NCBI RefSeq assembly: GCF_002205635.1
Contig: NZ_NISJ01000004.1
Coordinates: 62,001-126,000, forward strand
DNA: 64,000 bases
Direction: 5' to 3'
Source of the DNA: Sphingopyxis witflariensis
Lineage (GTDB): Bacteria; Pseudomonadota; Alphaproteobacteria; Sphingomonadales; Sphingomonadaceae
Shown: in pieces, positions 17,409 through 26,889 of the stretch
Layout: each line of letters begins with the position of its first letter
Numbering within the stretch: position 1 is the first letter of the stretch
The notes under the pieces: model-generated
What the model saw: only the letters and a program-made list of their open reading frames with translations
Database searches by the model: none
Told to the model about the DNA's origin: nothing
Program-made: the position numbers and the translations under genes

Positions 17409-20400
17409 TTAAAAGTCCAGTGTGACGCCTGCGAAAATATAGCGCCCCAGCGCGTCATAGGTCGCCGGATAGGTGTTGCCGTTGCACGGTCCGGTCGGGC
17501 ACAGGTTCGACCCGTCGCGTGCCGCGCTGCCCGACGTCACCAGGGGTGGCTGCTTGTCGAACAAATTGCTGACGCCGAGGCGGAAGGTGTAATTGTCCGA
17601 CACGTCGAAGGTCGTCGTCAGGTCGAAATAGCTGTACGACTTGATGTGCAGACCGGGGTCGAAGGGGAAATCGCCGCGCAGCGACTGGCTGTCACTGAGC
17701 GTTTCCGCCGAGACCTTGCCGATATAACGCCACTGGAGCGAAATCCCGAGGCCGTCCGCCAACTTCATGGTCGTGCGCAGCTTGTGACGCCACTTGGGCA
17801 GCATCGATCCGCCCGCCGTCGTCCCGCCCGAGCTGCAAACCGGGCCATAGAGACCGGCGCAGTCATAGGGCTGGGTGATGCCGTTATCGACCTGATATTT
17901 GTCGAGATAGGTCCCGACAAAGCTGAACGACAAGGTGCCGATCTGGCCGATTTCCTGGCTGAACGCGCTGTTGACCTCGATGCCGCGCGTGTGAACGCGG
18001 CCGAGGTTTGATGGCGTATTGTCGACATAGCCATCGGGTGTCAGCCACAAGGAGCCCGCCGCATCGCGGAAGATCAGGCCACAAGAGACGGGCGTGAAGG
18101 TTGCCGTGGCGTTCAGGCTGCAATCCTTCAGGATCGCATCCTGCGCGGGCGGCTGGATTGCGTCCTTCAGCTTGATGTCGAACTAGTCGACGGTCAGTGA
18201 GAAGCGCGGCAGGAAGCCCGGTTGCAGCACGATACCTACGGTCTTGGTCGTTGCCGTTTCGGGTTTCAGGTCGGGGTTGCCGCCCAGAAGGCCGTTATAC
18301 TGACCAGCCGGGTTTGCTGTCGTGCCGGTTCCGACAGCGAAGCCCTGCGCGATGCAGCCATAATTGGTCGCAGTGACCGGCGTTCCGGCGCACGGATCGC
18401 TGGCGCCGTTCAGGCCGACGGTGGGTGTCGAGAACAGTTCCTGAATGTTCGGGGCGCGAACCGCGCGGTTATACTGGCCGCGCAGGCGAACGTCGCGGAT
18501 CGGCGCGAATTCCAGCTGCAGCTTATAGGTGTCGGTATCATATTTCCGGTCGGCGCTCGTCCGGTAATAGGATTTGCGATAACCACCGCTGAAGGTCAGA
18601 TCATATATGAAGCTTTCCTGGATCAGCGGAATCTGCGTTTCGGCGAAGAATTCATAGACCCGGAAGCTTCCCGAAAGCGGCAGCGTCTTACCGCCCTGGC
18701 CGGTCAGGTCGCCAGTTGAGAAGGCGTTGTCGGTCTTGAGATCCAGCGACTCCTTGCGCCATTCGAAACCCAGATTGACGCTCATTCCGTCTTCAGCCCA
18801 TGGCGACTTGATGCCATATTCGCCGAGCATCCCGGTGAACGAGGCGTTGGCAACCTGTTCCGACGTATAGCCCTTCTGGAAGCCCGTCGCCGAAAGATAG
18901 GCGACCGATTCGGGGCTCGCGCCGCCGGCGCCGTTGAAGATATCGTACGGAACGCAGGTCGGATCGCTGCCGTCGACCACCGACCGGCAGACGATGTTGC
19001 CGTTGGCGACACCGGTGCGCTCGAATCCTTCGTCGACCACGTTCAATGCGCGGGTAAGGCGCGCGACCGAGAATTCGTTCGAATAGACCTGGCTATAGTT
19101 CGAGCGGCCATATTGATAATAGGTGTCGTACGACCAGGCCTTGCCGAGGTCACCTTTGGTTCCGATCACCGCGCGGTAGTTGGTGTGCTGCAAATCGCTC
19201 TGGCGCGGCCCGCCTTCGACGTTGCGGCGAAGCACCTGCATGAACCCCTGATTATAGGTCTGACCGAACGCGCCGGTAAACACCAGTGGCGGAGCAAGCG
19301 GCCCCGGGCCACCATTTGCGATCGTGTTATAAGGCGCCGCGACGGCGGTCGGGAAGGTGCCGATATAACCGTTGATCAGGTTGGGGTCAGCGCAGATGAC
19401 AGCACGCTGGGCGGCTGACATCAGCGCGTTATCGCAATTGACCGTCAGCGTGTTGCCGAAGTTGCCCGACGGGGCGATCTGGGCGACGGTGCGGTCGTCC
19501 ATGAACATGAATTCGAGATAGGGCTTGATCGATTCATTGATTTCATAGTTCGCGAACAAGCCGGCGGTGTACCGTTCGTCGGGACGCTGATAATGGTTGG
19601 TCGGCGCGAAATTATAGCGCGACGTGGTGTTTTCGAACCCTCCGCCGGGCAGGAAGCTGTACACGGTCGACGACGCGGTGTTGAGCGTCGGATCGAACAG
19701 GATGGCCGTGCCGGTCGAGTTGGTCAGCGAACCGCCGCACTGAAGGGCGCCGCCGCCGCTATTCTGGATCGTACAGGCGCTATAGTCGCGCCGCGATTGC
19801 AGCACCGCCTTCGCCTTGCGATAGCCGGCATAGGCGACGATATGGCCGCGGCCGTCATCGAAGCCGGCGCCAAACATCGCGGTGACATCGAGCGTTCCGC
19901 CGTCCACGACGCTTCCGCTCGGATAGCCGAAACCGCGGGCATCGAGCAGCGGCGGCGTCACCTTGTTGCGATTGTCGTGCTGGAACACGCTATACTGGCC
20001 GTCGAGACGGAAACCGGAGAAGTCGGTGTCCATGACGAAGTTCACAACGCCCGCGACCGCATCGGCGCCATAGGTCGCCGAAGCGCCGCCGGTCAGGACC
20101 TGGACGTTTTTCAGCAGCGCGGCCGGGATCATGTTGATGTCGGCGGCCGAACCGCTGTTCGGGCTCGGATCGCCCGGCAGCAGGCGGCGGCCGTTGACCA
20201 GCGCGAGGGTGCGGGTGGTGCCAAGGCCGCGAAGATCGACCGTCGCGGTGCCGTCGGCGCCATTGGCGGCGGTTGATGACTGACTGGCGAAGACCGACGG
20301 CAGCGAGTTCAGCATATCCTCGACGCGGGTCGTGCCCTGCAGCTTGATATCCTCGCCGGTGACGACGGTGATGGGGGCGGCGGATTCCAGATTGGCTTGC

Positions 20401-20564
20401 GGAATACGCGAACCGGTGACGACGATCGTTTCCTCTGCTGCACTTTCGTCCGCAGGCGCATCCTGCGCCCTGACCGGAGAGCTGAGAGCGAGCAGGCTGA
20501 CCCCTATAAGAAAGGGAGCTCCGCCTAGCTTTGGCGTCAACTTCGATGATTGGATTTTTCTCAC
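17409..20564 (-). pseudogene. Large Oar/RagA-like TonB-dependent receptor interrupted by an in-frame amber codon
   Basis: Outer-membrane receptor gene of 1052 codons. GTG 20564 (AGGGGACGG upstream) gives a signal peptide ending SSPVRAQDAP. A plug follows with TIVVTGSRIPQANLESAAPI, DLRGLGTTRTLALVNGRRLLP and LTGGASATYGADAVAGVVNF, motifs of receptors for peptides or large ligands. Codon 794 (18183-18185) is TAG, in the context FSLTVD-stop-FDIKLKDAIQPP. Tyr is usual there and the frame continues without shift for 257 residues to the normal C-terminus (YIFAGVTLDF). So one substitution (TAC/TAT to TAG) breaks the gene. It could be a true nonsense mutation, a sequencing error or a suppressed stop. 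It heads the strand that carries the sulfotransferase and hydroxylases. Confidence 0.85.
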
Positions 20565-20833
20565 AGTGCCGTCCCCTACCGTTAGTAGATGAGTGTTCAA
20601 GGCAGCCCTGCGAGCAAATCGGACTGCAGTGCTATGCCCCGACAACACAGGGGATGCGCCCCTATTCATGTGCGGTAAAGAAAATTTCCGGCGCGGCTCG
20701 GCGTTTCCTCGGCGATTGTGACTTGTTTGCAACAAGGCGGAAACGCAAGGGTTGCGGGGTGCATCTATCGCGAAACTTTGTTTCATCCGAAACCAGGTCG
20801 GGCGATCGGCGCATCTGCCAATGGAGCGATCGG
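20565..20833. other. Non-coding upstream region of the large TonB receptor
   Basis: The region 5' of the GTG start at 20564 contains no supported gene. It is somewhat less GC-rich than the flanks (runs such as GTAAAGAAAATTTCC) and probably contains the receptor promoter and leader. I saw no strong inverted repeat or known riboswitch. Confidence 0.4.
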
Positions 20834-21295
20834 CTATCGTGTGAAGCCAAGCGCTATCGCGCCGGTGGCAATCGTGCTCGAGCCAAGCCCCACGAGCAGA
20901 CCCGTTCGCGGCCAGCGCGAAAACCGCAGTATGAGCGGTAATCCAGCAGCAGCGACCATGCCGACAAACGCCACCGGACCTTGATAGGCCCTGAAGTGAT
21001 GAACCGCGCGCCATGCCGCGAGCGAAAGCCGCGCAGTGGCAAGCATCCCGAGGAAAGCAATCGCCTCAATCGCCAGTGTTTCGGTCCTGGAACGGCGGAT
21101 CGGTGGCAGACAAGCGACCGCTGGTGGCCCGAACCTTGTCCAGAGCATGATAGCAACCTCTGCGTTCGCCCGCCCGGGCATCGGGCAGATCGTCGCCTCC
21201 GCGCGGTCGAGCGGTGCGATTCTGGCGAACAGCGACATGCTGCCCGCTGCGGCGGCATCGCCGCCGACAAGGGCGGTAAACGCCTGCGCCGCCAT
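20834..21295 (-). CDS. Doubtful hypothetical membrane protein, partly DUF3649-like
   Basis: An open frame of 153 codons with plausible membrane segments (IEAIAFLGMLATARLSLAA, GPVAFVGMVAAAGLPLIL, GLGSSTIATGAIALGF). The first 60 residues (TALVGGDAAAAGSMSLFARI, APLDRAEATI, VAIMLW) resemble a decayed DUF3649 protein, a small membrane protein that often accompanies siderophore receptors. The middle part (CPMPGRANAE, PPIRRSRTE) is not membrane-like and may reflect frameshifts. It lies between two divergent receptor genes. It may be a remnant or chance frame; codon bias is weaker than in neighbours. Confidence 0.35.
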   Translation of the reverse strand: MAAQAFTALVGGDAAAAGSMSLFARIAPLDRAEATICPMPGRANAEVAIMLWTRFGPPAVACLPPIRRSRTETLAIEAIAFLGMLATARLSLAAWRAVHHFRAYQGPVAFVGMVAAAGLPLILRFSRWPRTGLLVGLGSSTIATGAIALGFTR

Positions 21296-21377
21296 GCGAC
21301 CGTTTGTGAAAATGCACCCGCCACGGCCCCGTCCTCAATCGATCGACTGTGGCTTGCCCCAAGCGGGTTCTTTGATT

Positions 21378-21393
21378 ATTCGCAAATGCGAAT
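21378..21393. promoter_or_regulatory. Fur-like palindrome upstream of siderophore receptor
   Basis: ATTCGCA-AA-TGCGAAT has perfect 7-bp arms and a 2-bp spacer. It resembles the GCGAAT...ATTCGC type of Fur box, and overlaps AATCGATATCAATAG, which also has Fur-box character. It lies 28 bases upstream of the receptor start, a good position for iron repression. Confidence 0.55.
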
Positions 21394-21420
21394 CGATATC
21401 AATAGTAATAAGGGGTGATT

Positions 21421-23736
21421 ATGATGAATCCGGGCGCCGCGGCGCGGTCGAATCTTTCGCGCGCCACGCTTGTCGTGGCGATGGTCATGGGTTCGCAGGC
21501 CGCTTTTGCTGCCGAAGAGGCCGCCGAGAGCGGCGCTGCGGGTGAGGCGATCGTCGTGACCGGGCTGCGCCAGGCCAGCGTTTCCTCGGCCACCAAGACG
21601 GGAACCCCGCTGATCGAGACGTCGCAGACGATCACGGTGATCGACGGTGAAGAGCTTGAACGTCGCGGCGCGATCTCGCTCAATCAGGCGGTCGGATATG
21701 TCGCCGGCGTCGCGGCGAACCAGCGCGGCGGTACGGTGTCGCGTTATGACCAGATGTATCTGCGCGGCTTTGCGCCGGGCCTCTTCCTTGACGGCATGCG
21801 GCTTATCGCCGGTCCCTATTCGACCCCGCAGACCGATTTCAACCGGATCGACCAGATCGACATCATGAAGGGCCCCGCCTCGGTTCTTTATGGTAACGGC
21901 ACGCCGGGCGGGCTGATCAATCTGTCGAGCAAAAAGCCGGAGGCCGAGGCTTTCGGGCGCTTCGAGGCCCAGCTTGGCAATTATGACAGCGTGCGCCTCG
22001 TCGGTGATATCAACCAGCCACTCGATGCCGACGGAAAATGGCGCGTGCGCCTCGTCGGTGGGTGGCAGAAGGCTGACGGCTTCACCAAGCTTACCGAAAG
22101 CGAGCGTTATCATATCAGCCCGATGATCACCTTCGCGCCTGATGATCAGACAAATATCACGCTGATCGCATCCTATCAGCACGCGCCATCGGGCAGCGGC
22201 TATTCGGGGGCGCCGGTCTATGGCAGCGCGCTGCCCAACCCCAAGGGTCCGATCGACTATGATATGAACACCGGCGATCCAGCCTATGAGGTTTATGACC
22301 ACAAGCAAAAGTCGGTCGCCCTGCTGTTCCGGCGCGCGTTCAACGACCATCTGGCATTCCGTTCGAATGTCCGGTTCCAGAACAACAAGCTGAGCTATCG
22401 CCAGTTTTATGTCGCGGGTTTCGCGACGACGGGCACGGGGCTCAATATCAACACCGATTACAGCACGATCATTCGCGGCGGAGGCGGTGCCGACGAGGAT
22501 TTCGATACGCTGACGATGGACAGCAGCTTCAACGCCGAGTTTGAAACCGCGGGCATCGAACATAATATATTGGTTGGCCTCGATTATCTTCGGATCACAG
22601 GCGAAAATTTCCAGCATTTCAATAGCGGGCAGACGGCCAATCCGCTGACGAGTATCCCGAACCTCAATCTTTATGCGCCGGTCTATGGGCGGGTTCCGAG
22701 CCTCAATCTGACCCTGCTCTCGCCGGCTTATACAAACAGCTATAGCCAGCGCGACCAGACCGGCGTCTATATCCAGGACCAGATGACGATCGGAGGGCTC
22801 CACCTGATCGCGAGTGGCCGGTGGGACTGGTACAACCAGCGCACCCTCAACAAGAAGAATAATGCCCTGACGCCGCTCTCGCAAAATGCTTTCACCATGC
22901 GCTTCGGCGCGCTTTATGCGTTCGAATTCGGCCTGTCGCCCTATGTCAGCTACACCGAATCCTTCGAACCGCAGGCGGGCGCCGACTATCTCGGCAACCC
23001 CTTCTCCCCGACCACGGGCAATATGTATGAAGCGGGCCTCAAATTTCAGCCGCGCGGCCTGAATGCTCTTGTAACCCTGTCGGCCTATGAACTGAAACGG
23101 CAGAATGTCCCGGTCGGTGATCCGCTTGCGGGAACCGGCGGCCGTCCGACCAATTCACAGATACAGATTGGCGAGACGCGCGTTCGCGGCGTCGAACTCG
23201 AAGCACGCGGCGAACTTCGCCCCGGCCTCGATCTTGTCTTTGCCGGCACTTATACCGACGCGCTGATCACGCAGGGCGCGCCCGCCGTTCCTGCAGCGGC
23301 GCCGACGCCCACCAGGCTGGGCACCACCGGCATGCCTTCGACCACCGGAACGGTTCCGCTCGGCGTTCCCGAATGGCAGGCGTCGGCATTCCTCTCCTAT
23401 GACTTCGGCCGTGGCGGCGCGGGCGATGGTCCGCTCGGCGGGCTGAGTCTCGGCGGCGGCTTCCGCCATGTGGGCGGTTCCTTCGGTTCGACGAGCTACA
23501 AGGTGGTCAACAGCGTGACGATCTTCGAATTGTTCAAGACGAAGAGCTTCACTTTGGTCGATGCGATGCTCGCCTACGACCTCGGTCATGCCAGCCCGTC
23601 GATGGACGGCCTCAGCATTGCGGTAAATGCCCAGAATCTGTTCGACAAGAAGCATATCTCATCCTGCTTCCTGTCGAACAGCTGCTATTTCGGGGCTTCC
23701 CGGACTGTGGTGGGGTCGTTGCGCTACAAATGGTAA
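21421..23736 (+). CDS. TonB-dependent siderophore receptor (FhuA/FoxA type)
   Basis: A complete 771-residue outer-membrane receptor for ferric siderophores. The signal peptide ends near SQAAFAAEEA. It continues with a TonB-box-like EAIVVTGLRQA and the plug. The hydroxamate-receptor signatures are DQMYLRGFAPGLFLDGMRL and IDIMKGPASVLYGNGTPGG, then LINLSSKKPE. The C-terminal strand SLRYKW ends in an aromatic residue, as needed for barrel assembly. AATAAGGGG lies 5 bases before ATG 21421; a GTG six bases earlier is possible. The Fur-like palindrome at 21378 fits iron control. The class is secure; the actual siderophore cannot be told from sequence. Confidence 0.93.
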   Translation: MMNPGAAARSNLSRATLVVAMVMGSQAAFAAEEAAESGAAGEAIVVTGLRQASVSSATKTGTPLIETSQTITVIDGEELERRGAISLNQAVGYVAGVAANQRGGTVSRYDQMYLRGFAPGLFLDGMRLIAGPYSTPQTDFNRIDQIDIMKGPASVLYGNGTPGGLINLSSKKPEAEAFGRFEAQLGNYDSVRLVGDINQPLDADGKWRVRLVGGWQKADGFTKLTESERYHISPMITFAPDDQTNITLIASYQHAPSGSGYSGAPVYGSALPNPKGPIDYDMNTGDPAYEVYDHKQKSVALLFRRAFNDHLAFRSNVRFQNNKLSYRQFYVAGFATTGTGLNINTDYSTIIRGGGGADEDFDTLTMDSSFNAEFETAGIEHNILVGLDYLRITGENFQHFNSGQTANPLTSIPNLNLYAPVYGRVPSLNLTLLSPAYTNSYSQRDQTGVYIQDQMTIGGLHLIASGRWDWYNQRTLNKKNNALTPLSQNAFTMRFGALYAFEFGLSPYVSYTESFEPQAGADYLGNPFSPTTGNMYEAGLKFQPRGLNALVTLSAYELKRQNVPVGDPLAGTGGRPTNSQIQIGETRVRGVELEARGELRPGLDLVFAGTYTDALITQGAPAVPAAAPTPTRLGTTGMPSTTGTVPLGVPEWQASAFLSYDFGRGGAGDGPLGGLSLGGGFRHVGGSFGSTSYKVVNSVTIFELFKTKSFTLVDAMLAYDLGHASPSMDGLSIAVNAQNLFDKKHISSCFLSNSCYFGASRTVVGSLRYKW

Positions 23737-23808
23737 AATGACTTCACGGCGGCGGCGCGGTTCGGTCGGCGGCTTGACCGCGCATCCCAATCGCGACATT
23801 CTTCGCCG

Positions 23809-24150
23809 ATGCCCCGGCTCTACACCAGCTTCGCTGAATTCTGGCCCTTTTACCTGCGCGAGCACAGCAAGGTGCGGACGCGGGCGCTCCATTATGTCGG
23901 GACCAGCCTTGTCGTGCTGATCGCGATTGCGGCGGTGCTGAGCGGGCGCTGGGCATGGCTGTTCGCGCTGCCGCTCGCGGGCTATTTCTTTGCCTGGGTC
24001 GCGCATTTCGGGGTCGAGAAGAACCGCCCGGCGACCTTTACCTATCCGCTGTGGAGCCTTGCCGCCGATTTCAAAATGTGGGCGATGTGGCTGACCGGGC
24101 GGTTGGGGCCCGAACTCGACAAGGCGGGCGTGGCGCGGGCCCCGCGCTGA
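23809..24150 (+). CDS. Mpo1-like (DUF962) membrane protein
   Basis: A 113-residue membrane protein of the DUF962/Mpo1 family. The yeast member is an Fe(II)-dependent dioxygenase acting in alpha-oxidation of 2-hydroxy fatty acids. Family features are FYLREHSKVRTRALHYVGTS (conserved His and HY), two membrane helices, and FAWVAHFGVEKNRPATF followed by YPLWSLAADFKMW. All these conserved His positions are present. In sphingolipid-producing sphingomonads a role with 2-hydroxy fatty acids is attractive, but unproven here. It stands alone between the siderophore receptor and a lipoprotein gene. Confidence 0.88.
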   Translation: MPRLYTSFAEFWPFYLREHSKVRTRALHYVGTSLVVLIAIAAVLSGRWAWLFALPLAGYFFAWVAHFGVEKNRPATFTYPLWSLAADFKMWAMWLTGRLGPELDKAGVARAPR

Positions 24151-24237
24151 TTCCCGGACCGGTTCTCCATCCTTGCCGCGCCGCCGCTTTGCGCGCATCG
24201 TGGCGCGCGGGTCGCACCATGGCAGAAGGATGAACTT

Positions 24238-24795
24238 ATGCGGACAGGTGTGAAACATGTTGTGGCGGCGCTCGGCGCGCTGATGCTCGCCGGGTGCGGC
24301 GGCGGGGCCAAGGACGGCGCCCCGGCGGACGGCGACGCCACGGCGGTCGCGGCGAACGACTGGGATGCCAGCGACGCCTGTGCCTTGCTCGACAAGGCGG
24401 CGGTCGGCGCGGCACTGGGCCAGACGGTGATCGAAACCAACCTGGCCTTCGTCAACAAGGCCGAAGGTTCCAACGCCGCAACGTCCGAATGTACCTATCG
24501 CCTCGCGAATGGCGATGCCGCCACCCTGATGGCGCGGCGCTCGCCGATCGGCGACAATAGCGACGCCGCGATCAAGCAGACGCGCGAGGGCACCGCCAAG
24601 ACGATGGCGGCCTTTTCCGACAAGGCGATCGAGGATGTGGCGGGGCTGGGAAAGGCGGCCTTTTTCGTCCCCGGCATCAACCAGCTCAACGTCTTTCTCG
24701 ATGGCGACAAGTTCGTGATCCTGACCATCAGCAGCGCGCCGGCGGCGAATGCGAAGGATATGGCAGTGGCGCTGGTCGGCAAGATCAAGCGCTAG
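24238..24795 (+). CDS. Putative lipoprotein of unknown function
   Basis: A 185-residue protein with a lipoprotein signal (ALGALMLAGCGGG, lipobox LAGC, Cys near residue 20) and a low-complexity linker. The domain that follows contains DACALLDKAAVGAALG, TSECTYRL and VAGLGKAAFFVPG. The DACALL...CTYRL...AGLGDAA pattern recalls DUF3558-like periplasmic lipoproteins, which is only a resemblance. It lies upstream of the OsmC gene on the same strand, with 66 bases between. Confidence 0.75.
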   Translation: MRTGVKHVVAALGALMLAGCGGGAKDGAPADGDATAVAANDWDASDACALLDKAAVGAALGQTVIETNLAFVNKAEGSNAATSECTYRLANGDAATLMARRSPIGDNSDAAIKQTREGTAKTMAAFSDKAIEDVAGLGKAAFFVPGINQLNVFLDGDKFVILTISSAPAANAKDMAVALVGKIKR

Positions 24796-24861
24796 CACGC
24801 CCGTCATGCTATGCTGGCCGTGCGAGTCTCCACGACCCGATTTCAGCCAAGGAGCATGTTC

Positions 24862-25290
24862 ATGACCGTCAATCGCGCATCCGCCCGCTACGAAGGCTTT
24901 GGCAAGGAGGGCAAAGGGTCGATCACGACCAAATCGGGGGTGCTCGACGCGCAGCCCTATGGTTTTGGTACGCGTTTCGAGGGCAAGCCGGGGACGAACC
25001 CCGAAGAGCTGATCGCCGCGGCGCATGCGGCATGCTTCACCATGGCGCTGTCGTTCGGGCTGGCACGCGCGGGCTATGCCGACGGTTCGCTCGACACCAG
25101 TGCGGCGGTGACGCTGGAGCAGCAGGATGGTGGCTTCACCGTGACCCGGTCGGCGCTGACGCTGACCGGCAAGGTGCCGGGTATCGGTGCCGACGAATTT
25201 GCGCAGATCGCGGAGGAGGCCGAGAAAAACTGCCCGATCTCCAAGCTGCTCAATTGCGAGATTACGCTGGAGCATAGTCTCGAAAATTAG
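24862..25290 (+). CDS. OsmC-family peroxiredoxin
   Basis: A 142-residue OsmC/Ohr-fold protein that reduces organic hydroperoxides through a reactive cysteine pair. The peroxidatic Cys lies in ELIAAAHAACFTMALSFGL and the resolving Cys in AEEAEKNCPISKLL. The preceding KPGTNPEELIAAAH is the usual OsmC (rather than Ohr) version. ATG 24862 is preferred over 24856 because AAGGAG lies 7 bases upstream. The 3' end overlaps the convergent 2H phosphoesterase by four bases. Probably a stress-response enzyme of the cytoplasm. Confidence 0.93.
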   Translation: MTVNRASARYEGFGKEGKGSITTKSGVLDAQPYGFGTRFEGKPGTNPEELIAAAHAACFTMALSFGLARAGYADGSLDTSAAVTLEQQDGGFTVTRSALTLTGKVPGIGADEFAQIAEEAEKNCPISKLLNCEITLEHSLEN

Positions 25291-25895
25291 GCGGCTCGCA
25301 GGAGCGGCGGTATCGGTGACGCGGGCGGTTCTTCGGCCATGAAAGCGAAGGCCGATTGTGCGGGCGGCAAAAGCGGCCAGCGGTGGAGGACGAGATGCTC
25401 GCGTCCTTTGCCGCCGGGGTGCGGCCGACTTTCGATCAGCAACAGTTGCTCGGGCGTCCAGTGGCGGATGACGTTGAAGGCGTCGAAGAGCGCGCGGTCG
25501 TAGCCTAGCGTGATATGCGGGCGGAGGCCCGACACCCGGTGCAACGGATCGATCCCATGGGAGCCGAGCAGGGTCGCGACCGCTTCGAAGAAATCCTTGA
25601 TTTCATGCGCTCGGCCCCGGGTGACGAGTTCGGCGCCCATTGCACCGCCGTGGATGCGGCCGAGGCGGATCGGCGCGGCGGGTGGCAGAGCAGCGCTCAG
25701 CGCCGCGATGACACGGTTCCTGAGGAACAGGTCGCGCTGAAAGGTCTCGCCGACGACGCACAAGGTCAGGTGGAGCATGGCGAGGTCGACGGCGTTGGCG
25801 GTCTGCCCGGCGCGCCTTTGCCATTCGGCGAACAGCGGGCGCAGCGCGGGCGGAAGCTGGAAACCAAGAAAGGTTCGAATGGTCTGACTGGACAT
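25287..25895 (-). CDS. 2'-5' RNA ligase / 2H phosphoesterase family protein
   Basis: A 202-residue member of the 2H superfamily (ThpR/LigT-like), acting on cyclic phosphodiester ends of RNA or nucleotides. Both catalytic HxT motifs are present, LAMLHLTLCVVGE near residue 42 and LRPHITLGYDRA near residue 126. The start RTFLGFQLPPALRP matches the family N-terminus. It is convergent with osmC. A second, frameshifted 2H protein lies at 28837-29366, and it is not a close duplicate. The exact substrate (2'-5' linkage or 2',3'-cyclic phosphate) cannot be decided. Confidence 0.88.
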   Translation of the reverse strand: MSSQTIRTFLGFQLPPALRPLFAEWQRRAGQTANAVDLAMLHLTLCVVGETFQRDLFLRNRVIAALSAALPPAAPIRLGRIHGGAMGAELVTRGRAHEIKDFFEAVATLLGSHGIDPLHRVSGLRPHITLGYDRALFDAFNVIRHWTPEQLLLIESRPHPGGKGREHLVLHRWPLLPPAQSAFAFMAEEPPASPIPPLLRAA

Positions 25896-26052
25896 GACAC
25901 TCCTCCGATTCGGAATATGTTCCCATTATGTTCTCATTTGCAGCAAGAGTCGAATCAGCGGGGCACGGCCTGCGGTACAAAGTCGCTTGATCTCAACCAT
26001 GGTTGAGCTTGCATAAGTTGTGCCAGATGATTCGCCGAACGGAGATATGCCG

Positions 26053-26889
26053 ATGATCCAGCCTGCCCATGACCCCGTCGACCTGCCGCGCTATCTGGCG
26101 CGCATCGGTTATGACGGACCGGTCGCGCCGACGCTGGAGGTGCTGCGCGCGCTGCAGGCGGCGCATATCGCCGCGATCCCGTTCGAGGCGCTCGACGTGC
26201 TGACCGGCAAGGGGGTCGACGTCGACGCCGGGTCGGTCGATGCCAAGCTGATCGACCAGCGGCGCGGCGGCTATTGCTATGAGCAAAATGGCCTGTTCCT
26301 GCGCGTGCTCCAGACGATCGGTTTCGATGCCGCCGCGCGGCTGGGGCGGGTGCGCTGGATGATGGCGGAGGATGCGCCGACGACCGCGCGCAGCCATATG
26401 GTGATCCGCGTGATACTGGGCGGTCGGCCGTGGCTCGCCGACGTTGGCTTCGGCGCGGCGGCGCCGACCGCGCCGCTGGCGATCGACGATCCCGATCCGC
26501 AGCCGACCGCGCATGAGGCGTATCGCATCCGTACGGCGCACGGCGAGTGGCTGGTCGAGGCGCTGCTCGGCGACAGCTGGAAGGCGATGTATATGTTCGA
26601 CGATGTGCCGCAGCAGCCGATCGATATCGCGGTCGCCAACTGGTATACCGCGACCCACCCCAGCTCGCATTTTCGCCACCAGCTGATCGTCGCGCGGGCG
26701 AGCGACACGGCGCGTTATGTGCTGCGCGACAACCGGCTGACGATCCGCTTTACCGCCGGGCGCGTCGAGCAAAGCTATTTGACCGCCCACGAAATCGAGG
26801 CGGCGCTGGGCGATATGTTCCTGCTGCCGATGCGCCCGCACTGGCGCCCGGCGATCGCGCGCGCCGCGGTGATGGAGATTGCGGCCTAG
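26053..26889 (+). CDS. nat: Arylamine N-acetyltransferase
   Basis: A 278-residue NAT that transfers acetyl from acetyl-CoA to arylamines and hydrazines. The catalytic triad is visible: Cys in RRGGYCYEQNGLFL, His in TARSHMVIRV, and Asp in WLADVGFGAAAP. The N-terminal YLARIGYDGPVAPTLEVLRAL and IPFEALDVL are family features. The start at 26053 is chosen because GGAG lies 8 bases upstream; 26047 is an alternative. The 3' end overlaps the convergent SnoaL-like gene by four bases. Confidence 0.94.
   Translation: MIQPAHDPVDLPRYLARIGYDGPVAPTLEVLRALQAAHIAAIPFEALDVLTGKGVDVDAGSVDAKLIDQRRGGYCYEQNGLFLRVLQTIGFDAAARLGRVRWMMAEDAPTTARSHMVIRVILGGRPWLADVGFGAAAPTAPLAIDDPDPQPTAHEAYRIRTAHGEWLVEALLGDSWKAMYMFDDVPQQPIDIAVANWYTATHPSSHFRHQLIVARASDTARYVLRDNRLTIRFTAGRVEQSYLTAHEIEAALGDMFLLPMRPHWRPAIARAAVMEIAA

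Noticed and set aside
21376..22884. 502-codon open frame antisense to the siderophore receptor
   Set aside because: The receptor is certain on the + strand; this frame has no recognisable features.
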